Shown here piece by piece: positions 46,601 through 56,300 of a stretch of 64,000 nt of DNA. Both the position numbers and the translations under genes were made by a program. The first letter of the stretch is position 1. Each line of letters starts with the position of its first letter. The stretch spans positions 1-64,000 of the forward strand of contig WGLV01000050.1 in assembly GCA_016125385.1 (NCBI GenBank), in the 5' to 3' direction. This DNA is from a bacterium (GTDB lineage Bacteria; Hinthialibacterota; Hinthialibacteria; Hinthialibacterales; Hinthialibacteraceae). The notes beneath the pieces are model-generated. The model made no database searches, had not been told where the DNA came from, and saw nothing but the letters and a program-made list of their open reading frames with translations.

Positions 46601-47345
46601 CCAGCATGCCGGCCTTACAGGCGCCGATGGTGGTTTCGGGGCTGAGCAACAGGTTCACGCCGCCCGCCAGCGCCGATTCGCATTCGCGCAAACGCAGGCT
46701 CTGACACGCCAGATGAATCGCGGTCAGCGACGATGAGCACGCGGTATCGATCGCCATGCAGGGCCCCTGCAATCCAAGAACGAACGCAAGCCGCCCCGCG
46801 ATGCTGTTGAGCGTGGTTCCAGTCAGGTAATAGGTTTCAACGCCGCTGACGTCGCCCTCCGGCGTCAGCAACCGAGCGTAATCGACGTTGGTGGCGCCGA
46901 TAAACACTCCAACCGCACCCCGGCGGAGCGCGTCCCAATCGGGCGCGGCGTCTTCAAGCGCGTGCCACGCGGTCTCCAGCAGCAGGCGTTGCTGCGGGTC
47001 CATCGCGGACGCTTCACGCGGAGAGATTCCAAACACGGTGGGGTCGAACCGGTCGACGCCATCAATGAAACCCGCCTCTCGAATATACAGTTTACCGGGC
47101 GCGTCAGGATCTTCATCAAACAGTGTATCGAGGTTCCATCGATCGGGAGGCGTGGGAACAATCGCGTCGTGGCCTTCATGCAAAAGGCGCCAGAACGATT
47201 CGGGATCGTTGGCGCCTCCGGGAAAGCGGCACCCGATTCCAACAATAGCGATCGGCTCACGCTTTTCGCGCTCGCTGGCTTCGAGCCGGGCAGCCGCTTC
47301 ATTCAACGCGGCGAGTATCTTCTGATTGGCGGTCGCGTCCGTCAT
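40683..47345 (-). CDS. Type I PKS module 3: KS-AT-DH-cMT-KR-ACP
   Basis: A 2220-residue single-module protein. The N-terminal ~28 residues form a helical docking segment. Then come KS 30-455 (Cys203), AT 558-850 (Ser651 in GHSIG; QAFH at 749-752, malonyl-like), DH 922-1195 (His953 in HRVFGRPIAP, Asp1119 in DGCTQ, both motifs intact), cMT 1380-1600 (LEIGGGTG at 1426-1433), structural KR 1600-1815, KR 1825-2010 (TGGLGDIG, Tyr1972 in NYVAAN, FDD in place of LDD) and ACP 2100-2175 (Ser2136). A C-terminal acidic helix (2197-2220) is a likely docking domain for the next subunit. Predicted outcome: an alpha-methyl, alpha,beta-unsaturated extension. It overlaps the preceding gene by ATGA and is followed by the largest gap in the PKS-NRPS run, suggesting that one transcription unit ends here. 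Confidence 0.98.
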   Translation of the reverse strand: MTDATANQKILAALNEAAARLEASEREKREPIAIVGIGCRFPGGANDPESFWRLLHEGHDAIVPTPPDRWNLDTLFDEDPDAPGKLYIREAGFIDGVDRFDPTVFGISPREASAMDPQQRLLLETAWHALEDAAPDWDALRRGAVGVFIGATNVDYARLLTPEGDVSGVETYYLTGTTLNSIAGRLAFVLGLQGPCMAIDTACSSSLTAIHLACQSLRLRECESALAGGVNLLLSPETTIGACKAGMLAKDGRCKTFDAAADGFGRGEGCGVIVLKRLSDACNDRDRVYAVIAGSAVNQDGASGGFTVPNGPAQRSLIQTALAKARLKPHEIDYVEAHGTGTSLGDPIEVSALGEVFSENRSSENPLRIGSVKTNIGHLESAAGIASIIKMALSFSHEEIPATIHFNQPNPHIAWDRWPVQVASSPTSWKPSEKRRAAGVSAFGASGSNAHVILSDPPQSEPEKSESKSPQTSLLTLSAKSPEALRELADRYASFLKSASPLYLHAICQTANRGRARFSHRLALTASDSEKAAAALRDFAQRGEAAHHQVLDSSRSPKIAFLFTGQGAQYSGMGEELYRAAPAFREALDQCADYFRAEGGGELTPLLFDVSFADRLNRTDSTQPALFALEYALASMWREWGIVPSAAAGHSIGEYAAACVTGVMRPDEAMRLAVRRGRLMNGAPSGGVMAAVFADENRVLTALKPYESRASLAAVNGPGQCVVSGEADSIESILASMPDVKHQKLNVSQAFHSPMMDSILPEFRYALESAALSAPRIDFVSTLSGELADERIQSPAYWADQIRNPVRFYPALRELYARGFRVFVEIGPRPVLSSLGMQAGLEGALFLPSIQPGQSEWKRVMETLAELFVHGAAPDWKSVYRSYPARKAALPGYPFQRRRFWVDSSVRSRPGVEPGGRRAGEHPLLGRHLASPLPHRIHESIWSGDQTPFLNDHRVFGRPIAPASALIEMALSATASENGSGSIELRDVRYLRPLIVEEAPRRVQCVLEPAGDASRFTFRIFSAPASEERAEWTLHCEGKVVLCDTEPMPLMDVKEIQNRCIRRLDLTRFYKDFQNRGVEYGEPFRCLRELTCNENEALGHVSLPSGAEACYSIHPALLDGCTQTMGVWLSDPETVYLQSGFDRLVWRRASEPAGSVCLSHAHRRIADPKRIEVDVHIASASGEPIMAIEGLRVEPISRQSVQRENVAIEARLYCIEWEEIGALPDIVKNADLDLTTIESDFTSFIANESPEAGDYRALLHEMESLSAAYAAEALQKLLDTAWASGRIIDLEAWAEKQSAPAHVRLLIRRMVSMLTEDGVLRADDDEIRIAEPPRNRDLRMWVESLLEAYPFASSELTMLQRCGERLASVLGGVCDPLTLLFPPDENSVSVETLYRDTPGGSLMNRLTAFALERAAKGSSSRPVRILEIGGGTGCVTSEVLPRLRMREVEYVFTDVSSWFTERARERFAAYPFVEYRLFNIDHAPEEQGFSEDRFDFILAANVLHVAADVNRTMQNLRRLLKPHGALVMMEAARPLRWVDLIFGLTEGWWRFAEGGAAREHPLLNHDAWREALNAAGFESALCFSPGRGDVDLLSQQSVIVSLSGASSGAIKTESLWIVFEDRRGLSRRFADDAALRGERCVFVKTGDEYISGDDGVICINPAVQEHFTRLLDLLVVRNDERFGILYGWGLDARVDESDEAVDLRDAIQQSAGGALHLIQALIEKAPHPHMMLVPADICEPAQAPLWGVVKTTMLEHPELNPRWVSLDGISDEDLGARRLIAEAREYVRHDEREVTWRNERRLGRRIARYEAENAVEVNHIRSDAAYLITGGLGDIGLLTARWLIDRGAGYIALCGRSEPTGERLHALERLLKNARVEFIQTDVTDAESVSRMLKRLHTEAPPLRGVIHAAGVFDDRLLADHEWRLFEDVLAPKTMGAWNLHRLTQEQGESLDFFILFSSVSSMLGSAGMANYVAANAFLDELARYRHRLGMPALSVNWGLWHGTGMAVAVGERRDRQYKTSGLIPMPPEECLKRLDQCLFSPLPQLAVAAIDWKAALASYPPGRVPSFYRRVEPQTVATPIPAKDGILDRLASAHAADARQLMLDHVRGHVASVLGMESLEMVGLEQGFMDMGMDSLTSLELRNRLQSSLRRSLSSTIAFKFPSVTALTDYLVRDDTSFESPDSPQVEAMNKDQEETEKLAEVSEDDMQILLQKKLESLE

Positions 47346-50300
47346 TCGGATTCACCCAGCAGTTGTGTTAATTTCGCCAATCCCTCCGCGATGGAATCCT
47401 CCACGTCACCAGTTGGCGCCGGGGTTTCATGTTGTTTTCCGTTACGCGGTTCCATCGGCGCAGCTGTCTCTTCGCCGGGGGCGTTCATCGAGTGCATAAA
47501 CTCGGCCAGACTGGCGATGTCGGGGTAATCAAAGGCCAGCGTCGCGGGCAATTGAACCTGAAAGCGGGATTGCAGCCGGTTTTTGAATTCAACCGCCATG
47601 AGAGAATCCATACCCAAATCGAAAAAGCCCCTGTATGGATCGATACGCGCTGGATCGGGCGATTCGATCAATCGGGCGAACTCGGCTTGCAACGCGACCA
47701 ACCAGTCTTCCACACGTGAGGGTTTTTTGACGGATGAAGCCGCCTCAGCGCGATCGCGCGGCCGTTCGTCAGTCGAAGTAGTGGATTCCGATTTCACATC
47801 CAGACCAGAGAGATAACTTCGCCCGCCGCGCGGTTCGTACACTTCCCTGAAGCGATACCAATCCATATCGGCGACGATGGCGTTGACGGCGTTCGCTTGT
47901 TCCAGACGGTCAAGCGCATTGAGCCCCGCCTGCAACGGCATTGGTTTCATGCCGATCTTTTCCAGCCAGGTCTGGTACTCGCCGCCCACCATGCCGCCGC
48001 CTCGCCACAACCCCCAGTTGACGCTCAGAGCGGACCGGTTTTGCGACGCCCGCAATCGGCAAAGAACATCAAGAAAACGATTGGCGGCGGCGTAGTGCGT
48101 TTGCCCCGCCGCCCCCCACGCCGCGCTGGCGGACGAGAAACACACGAATGTTCGCAATGGCGAATCCATCGTTTTCTGATGGAGAAGCCACGCGGCGGCG
48201 GCCTTGGATCGCATCTCAAGACGGACATCATCATTGTTCAATTCATGGAGCGGTTTTGCGGCGCCCGCGCCAGCGGCGTGATAGACAGCAGTGAGCGGTA
48301 CGCCGGATGTTTGAATCCACTCAAGCATCTCATTTACACATTCAGGTTGAGAGACGTCCGCCTTCCATTCCTGAAGCGTGGCGCCCTGATTGCGCAATTC
48401 ATCCAGCAAGGCCCGGGATTCTGGCGTGACGGCGCCGCGCCGACCAACGAGAAGCAGACGGCGTGCACCGTTTTGAACCAGGCGCCGGGCCAGTGCGCTA
48501 CCCAAATGGCCGAATCCACCGGTGATGAGGGTCCATCCGTCCGGCTTTAGTTGATGATCGCCGTTTCGTCTCTCAACGCGCATGCGGCGTAATCGGGGAG
48601 CGAAGCATGCGCCGTCCCTCAACGCGATTTGCCGGTCATCGCCGGGCGACAGCAGACAATCGATCAAGGATGAAACGGACTCATCCATTTTTTCCATAGG
48701 CAGGTCGATCATCCCGCCCCAGTGGACGCAATCTTCAAGCGCGGCGGCGCGGCCAAAACCCCATAATGGCGCCGATCGTAATGAAAACTCTCTATCCTGC
48801 GGAAGACTAATGGCTCCCGCTGTAATTATCCATACGCGGGATTCTGTTGTATTGGGGAGTTCTCGCATCGATTGAAGCAGCCGCATTGACGCAATGAGCG
48901 AGGCGTTTGCATCATCAACAAGAGAATGATCCATATCTTCGTTTTGTTTTGAATGCGAGAGAGGAAGAGCGTTGACGGCGCAGATGGAATCATATTTTGA
49001 GAGAGCGTTCCACAATAGGCTGTAATCGCTGATACAGTCGGTCCGCAGTAAAAATTCATCGCTTGAAACGCACTGAAACGAGCCGCCAGGCCGTACAGTG
49101 ACGGCGTTTAATTTCCTCCGGCGCAGCTCATCCACAATAGCGTCACTCACGTTCGACGAATCAGTAAATACAACCCAAACGCCTGGACTCGCGCTTCGCA
49201 CGGGCGCTTGAGAAAAAATGACGGCTTGTCTCAGCGAAGGGGTTTCACCGGCGCCGGCTTCCAACGCAACCGTTTCTGAAAAACCGGTTTGCGTAAGGCA
49301 TTGCCTCCACTGGCTGACGGAAAGCAACGGATGAGACGCGCCAACGCGAAAATCGTTAAATCGCCTCCAGCCGTCAATGAGACCAAAGGTCACATCAAGC
49401 CATCGCTGGGGTTGAATTACTTCCAGAAGTATTAAAACTCCGCCGGGCGCGAGCAGGCGCTTCAATCCATCAAGAGAACGCCGAACGTCTCGCGTTGCGT
49501 GAACCGCATTGGCGGCGATCACAAGATCGTAATGGCCTTCGTTCAGGCCTTGCGCGGCAGGGATCTTTTCGAGATCGAACAGGCGGTATGAAAAAAATTC
49601 ATATCGAGCGAAACGCCGCCGGGCATTGTCAAGAAACACGGGCGACAGGTCGGTAAAGCAGTATTCTTCACAATGGCCGGACAGAATCGGTGCGAGGCAC
49701 GCCGTCGATCCACCGGTTCCAGCGCCGGCTTCAAACACGCGCAGGCGGCTCGATTCGCCCAGCGAACGAACGATCGAATTGACCGCCTCGGCGAGACGAG
49801 CGTTAGCCGCGAGAGCCGCTGTGGAATTTTCATAAATCCGTTGAGACGATACATCGCCTTCAGGAAAGAGAAGTGGCAGGGGATCGGCTTCTCCGCGCAA
49901 GACATCCGCCAGGCGCTCACCACACCGTCGAACGAGTCTCAGTTCTTCAGTCCAGCCGGGATGACGGCGCAAAAACGCTTCGGCGAACTCATCACACGAT
50001 TGCCTCTCGACACGAACGGCGCGACAGGCATGATCATTGGTATCCCATACGCCATCTTCGAGAAGAATTTCGGCAAACCGTCCGAACAGAATTTCGTATT
50101 CAGGGAGAACACCCCAACGTGAATCGGGAGTTTTTGCGATCAGGTGACTGGATTCAGCCTCAATGATTGTTTGCATCGCGCGAATGATATAGCGCGTACT
50201 CAATTCTTCCAGTTCAGACAACGCTTTTTCATCGCCGGACGATGATCGCGGGTTGCTTATGCCGTCTTGCTGAAGCGACTCCAGACAATCGAATGGAATC

Positions 50301-53300
50301 GGGTTGTGCGATGCGGGCAACGGTTTTTCCAACTTGTCCCATTGCTCTTCATAGAACCAATCATCGATGTCGCCGGGTTCATCGGGCTGATTCGGTGAAG
50401 ATTGAATAGAGGTCAGTGGGGCAACCGCTTCTGGATCGAGCCAGTATGTCCGGCGTTGAAATGGATAGGTGGGGATCTCAATCTTTTCGTATTGAAAGCC
50501 ACGATTGAATTCATTCCAATCCACGTTACAACCTGACGTATACAAACGCGCCGCTTCTTTCAGCACGGATATCCATTCCCCGCCGCTATTGCGCGTCTTC
50601 ACCAGCTTGGGAATGGATGCAACTCCTGCGCTTGAATCGGCGCCTCTCCTCAACTCGCCCTGATAACAGCCATCAGCGCAGCCCTTCGAAAGCCATTCAC
50701 GCAAATGAGAATTAAATTCAGCGGCATTACATGCGATCACAGCCAGGCGTTTTTCAAAATGAGCGCGGCCGGTTTGGGCTGTGTAACAGACGGTGCCAGC
50801 CGATACGTCCGGGTGTTCATGGAAGAAGGACGCGTAGTTCGACGCCAGATTTCGTAATGCTTCATTGGAACGCGCAGAAAGCACAAGGAGATAAACGCCT
50901 GGATCAGATTGTGTGTGGTTCCTAGATGCGGGTGGAGCCTCCTGTAGAACAACGTGCGCGTTGGTTCCACTGAATCCGAATGAACTGACTCCCGCGACGC
51001 GTGGGCGTTCGTCCGTTCTCCATTCTTCAGACCGATCGACGACTCGAACGGGAAGTTCGTTCCATGCAACGTGCGAATTTGGCTGGGCGAAATGAAGGTG
51101 GCGTGGAATCTCACCATACCGCAGAGCGAGCACGGTTTTGATAAGGCCAGCGACTCCCGCCGCTGCTTCCAGATGGCCGATGTTGGTCTTGACGGAACCG
51201 ACCAGCAATGGCCGATCGGCGGGGCGGTCTTCTCGGTAGACTTCACCCAAGGCGCCCAGCTCGATCGGATCGCCCAGCGTCGTGCCTGTGCCATGCGCCT
51301 CGACGTAATCGACGGCGGCGGGTACAAGCCCAGCCTGCTTTAACGCCCGTTGAATCACTTTTCGCTGCGCAACACCATTCGGCGCGGTGGGACCGGTGGT
51401 GCGGCCATCCTGCCCCACCGCGGAACCGCGAATCACTGCCCAGACCCGGTCTCCATCAGCCATCGCGTCCGAGAGGCGTTTTAACACAACGACGCCGCAT
51501 CCCTCGCCGCGCACGAATCCGTCGGCGGCGTCATCGAAAGTACGGCATCGCCCGGTGCGCGACAACATACGCGCCTTGCAGAAATTGATGTTGAAATCAG
51601 GCGTCAGAATGCGATTCACGCCGCCCGCCAGGGCGATCTCGCATTCCTGAGCACGCAGGTTCTGGCAGGCGAAATGAACCGCCGCGAGAGAGGATGAGCA
51701 GGCGGTATCGATCGCGAGATTCGGGCCATGCAATCCCAGCAGATACGATATGCGGCCCACCGCCATGCTGTGCGTGTTGCCGGTGGCGAAGTAAGCGTCG
51801 AGCGCGCCGCGTCCGCGCTGAAGAATCAACTGCGCGTAGTCGGCGCTGCTGAGCCCCATGAAAACGCCTGCGGTGGAACCTTCCAACCGATCCGGCGAGA
51901 CGGCGGCGTTTTCAAGCGCCTCCCAGCAAACTTCAAGCAGAAGGCGATGCTGCGGATCCATCCCGCGCGCTTCGCGTGGCGTTACGCCGAAGAATTCCGC
52001 GTCGAATTCCTTCAGGCGGCCAACGTAACCGCCGTGGCGCGAATACATCTTGCCGGGCGCGTCCGGGTCGGGATCGTAGAACGCGTCAACATCCCATCGA
52101 TCGGCTGGAGTTTCCGTAACGGCGTCACGGCCTTCTTTCAGCAACTCCCAGAACGCCGCCGGCGAATCGGCGCCGCCCGGGAAACGGCATCCCATGCCGA
52201 TGATGGCGATCGGTTCAACGCCTTCTTTCTCAATGGCGGGAATAGTAACTATCGTTTGAGCCGGGGCGACGGCTTTATGTTCAGCCGGATCGACAGTTGG
52301 TTCCCGAGTCGATAACGTTTCACTTAAATGAGCCGCCAGCGCTTCCACGTTCGGGTAATCGAAAGCGACGGTTGAAGCCAGCGTACAACGCCAGAGCGAC
52401 TGTAGCCGGTTGCGCAACTCGACCGAAGTCAGTGAATCCATCCCCAGTTCAAAGAATCCTTTTTTAGCGGGGATGGAATCAGGCGATTCGAGATTGAGCA
52501 CGGCCGCGACCTGTTCTCGAACCACAGCCATCATTGCGGAACGGCTTTGAGGCGCAAGCGGCGCGCGGCGAGTGGCGTCTGAAGCGATTTTTGACTCGGA
52601 GGCATTGTCAGACGGAAGATTCACACGGCTGAAGTAGGTCGAAGAATATTCATGGCGCAGAAAACGCCGCCAATCCATTTCGAATACGCCCGCCAGAGGC
52701 TCATGGTTTTGAAGCAGATGATCCAACGTGGAGAGACAGGCTTCGGGCGGCATTCCGCTTAAACCCTTCTGCCCAAGACGAGCCAGCGCATCCGCACTGG
52801 AAGCCGCGCCGATTTCGCTCCACGCGCCCCAGCAGATGCTTAACGCGGGCAAACCCCGCTGGCGCCTGTGGAGCGCCACCGCGTCAAGAACCGCATTGGC
52901 TGCGGCGTGATTGGCCTGCCCGGCTGACCCCAGCATCGAAGCGACGGACGAATAGAGGATGAACACGCCGAGAGCGCGAGTTTCTGTCAGGCGATGAAGA
53001 TTCAAAGCTCCGCGCGCCTTGGCGGCCAATACCGCGCTCATCCGTGAGGGTGACAGGTCTTCGATCAGTCCGTCATCCAGTACGCCGGCGGCGTGAATTA
53101 CGCCGCGCACCGGCTGGTTTCGGCCATCCGCGCGTTGAATAACCGCGCGCAGTTCATTTACATCGGAAACGTCGGCGCGCTCAAGCGTGACTTCGACGCC
53201 CAGGTCGCGCCATTGCTGAATCGCCATGTTGGCGGCTTCATTCGGTTCGCTTCGCCCCATGAGAATAAAGCGCCGCGCGCCGTGTTCGATCATCCATCGC

Positions 53301-56300
53301 GCCGTCGCGATTCCCAAACCGCCCCATCCCCCCGTAATGAGATACGATCCGACGGAGGAGAATCGTCCGGTTTCATCCTTCTTATGTGTAGTAGACAGAT
53401 CGAACACGATCTTTCCCACGTGACGCCCCTGTTGCATCGCACGAAAGGCGCGGCGGGCGTTCGTTATCGGATAAACCCGGTGCGGCAGAGGCGCATACTC
53501 GCCTCTTTCACAGCGCTCGGTGATTCGTTGCAGCAGAGTTTGGATATACGCGGGATTGTCTTCGCGCAAGCGGAGCAGATCGACGGTGAAATACCGCGCG
53601 GTGGGATGAATATTATGGAATCCGGCTTCATTCAGTGAATTGTTTTTCCCGAGTTCGATGAATCGGCCATTCGGCTTCAACAGCGACGCGCTTTTGATGG
53701 CGCCGTCGCCTGAAAGCGAATTCAGAACGACATCGATGCCGTCACCGCCGATGGCGAGGCGAATATCGTCAGCGAAACTCAGGTCGCGCGAATTGAAAAT
53801 GCGCGCGATTCCCTGCTCTCTCAAAAACGACCATTTAGAAGGATGAGCGGTGGCGTAAATCTCAGCTCCCGCATTGCGTGCGATCTGACACGCCGCCTGC
53901 CCGACTCCTCCAGCGGCGGCATGAATCAACACACGCTCGCCGGGTTGGAGAGCGGCGAGTTCAAGCAATGCGTATTCCGCCGTCAGAAAAGCGACAGGAG
54001 CGGACGCGGCTTCGGTCTGGCTCCATCCAGCCGGTATGCGCGTCACCAGAGTTTTATGCACGACGATTGAATCGGCGAAGCAATTGGTAGCGAACGCCGA
54101 TACTGTATCGCCCGGTTGCAGCCGCGAAACGCCCGGTCCCACGCGTTTGATCACACCCGCGCACTCGACGCCGAGCGGAGCCGGTTCACCGGGATACAGG
54201 TCAAGCGCATTGAGCACGTCACGGAAGTTCAAACCCGCCGTTACGATTTCGATTTCGACCTCGCCTTCACCCGGTTCGTTGTGGCGGCGCGGGGTTAACG
54301 TCAGCGAGTCAAGATCGCCCCGATGGCCCACAGTCAGATTGAAGGGCGTTTCGGGCGTGGCCAGATCAGCGGGAACCGTTCCGGGCGTCAACCGCGCGGT
54401 GAAGCGCATTCCCTTACGATAAGCGACGTGATCTTCTCCATCCGATTCACGCAACTCAGAGGCAAGCGCTTCCAGCGCGTTTTCATCATGTGGATCGAGA
54501 TCAACGCAGACGCAACGCGCGCCGGGGCGCTCAAGCCGCAGGGTTCTCGCCATACCCCACAACATGGCCTGAGGCGCTGAAATCAGATCGAGCGAATCAT
54601 CAACCGCCTGCGCCCCCTGCGTAACGATATATATCGAGGGTCCGGCGTCTCCCACGGGCATACTCTGAAACAGTTCGAGCAACCGGGCGGCGGCGTCATC
54701 CAGAGAGCCTTCATCAGCCTCAAGCCCCCTCAAGTCGATCACACCGTGCAATGGATTGTCGGAAGAAAGGTACATTCGCAGGTCGGATGAGAACCCTGCG
54801 TCATGCATCGACAGCAAGCCGCACCGCTCACCTCGCGCTTCGATGAATCGAATCAGATCAGAAGCGGCTTCATTGTTTCCAGTGAGAATCAACCATCGCG
54901 CGTCATGATCCGCATCAGTTGAAATAGACCGGGGATTCCTTGCATAAACAACATGCTGCTGGTGCAAAGCGGCGGGATCGACGCCGGGAGGGACGAAACA
55001 ACCGCATTCTTCGAATCCAACCCGCGTCAGGACCTCGTTCCAGCGGTCTGGAGAAAGCAGAGGCGTTTCGGTCCGCAGGGGGGCGTCGGCAAATCGCCAC
55101 CAGCCCTCCGTCAATCCGAACGTAATATCGATCCAGCGCTGGGGGGCGCCGACTTCAAGCAGTAATAATATCCCGCCCGGTTTCAGCAATTCGCGGACAT
55201 GGGCAAGCGTCTCTTCCAACCGTGCGGTGGCGTGCAGCACATTTGCCGCGATCACCACATCGAACGCATGCGGGTTATATCCCTGATCGGCCGGAAGCTT
55301 TTCGACGTCAAGAGTACGATATTCGACGAAATTATATTCTTTGAAACGATCCTTCGCATACGAAAGAAACCAGGGCGATACGTCGGTGAATACGTACTCC
55401 GTTCCGGGTTCCGCCAGACGAAGCAACAGGTGTGCGGTCGCTGATCCGGTTCCCGCGCCGATTTCCAGCACCCGAAGGGCAGCTCCTTCCGAACGCGCCG
55501 ACCAAGCCGCTGACGCCGCACGTCCAAGAGTTTCATTCATATACGAAAACGCGGGCGAAGTCTGGTACAAGCGGCTTACGCTGGATGTGTCGCCCTGAGG
55601 AAACAGCAGATGCAGCGGGTCCTGACGCCCTGCCAGCACATCCAGCAGATTCAATCCGCATCGCTCGACCAACCCGAGTTCGGCTTCGCCTTCGGGGAAC
55701 TCGCGGCGGACTTCATCGATACGCGCGGCGGCGCCGCCGTCATCCATCGCTGGCGCTAATTTCAGATGGCTATCGCGCTCAATCAGCAGTTTGTGTTCAA
55801 TCAGAACGGGAATCCAAGTCTCAACCAGACGATGAAACGCGGGGGCAACGCCCAGTTGATCAATCAAGCTCTCGCGAGTCAGTGAGACTCCGGGCGCGGC
55901 GCGTTCGGCAAGTACGCGCAGGGCGTCATAAATCAAGCGCAGACTAAGCGTCTCAAGGCAATGGTGAAAGATGGCGAAGCGGCTGAGCGATTCGCTTCGC
56001 GCCGCCTGAAGCAATTCGTGTTTTATCAAGCGGTCATACTCCGGCGACCACTCCACTTCTCGCGAAGCGCATGAGGCGCCGGCTGGAATCCAGTCGACGT
56101 GATAGAGCCAATCGCGCCAGTTTTCTTTCCCTGTGATGCTTTTTGACACCGGTTTAAAGACAAGATCTTCAAGCCACACGGCGAGTCGGCCTTCTTCGTC
56201 GAACAAAAAGGCGTCAATCGACCATTCACCTGCTGCGCCATTTGTTTCTTTTCTTTTGACAGATCCCCACGCGCTACTGAAAACAGGGCGGATAAAGCAG

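Noticed and set aside
47342-52219. Reading the AT-less module 2 as evidence of a trans-AT PKS
   Set aside because: The linkers around the missing AT are of cis-AT type, module 1 in the same protein has its own AT, and there is no trans-AT docking segment visible; loss from a cis-AT module fits better.
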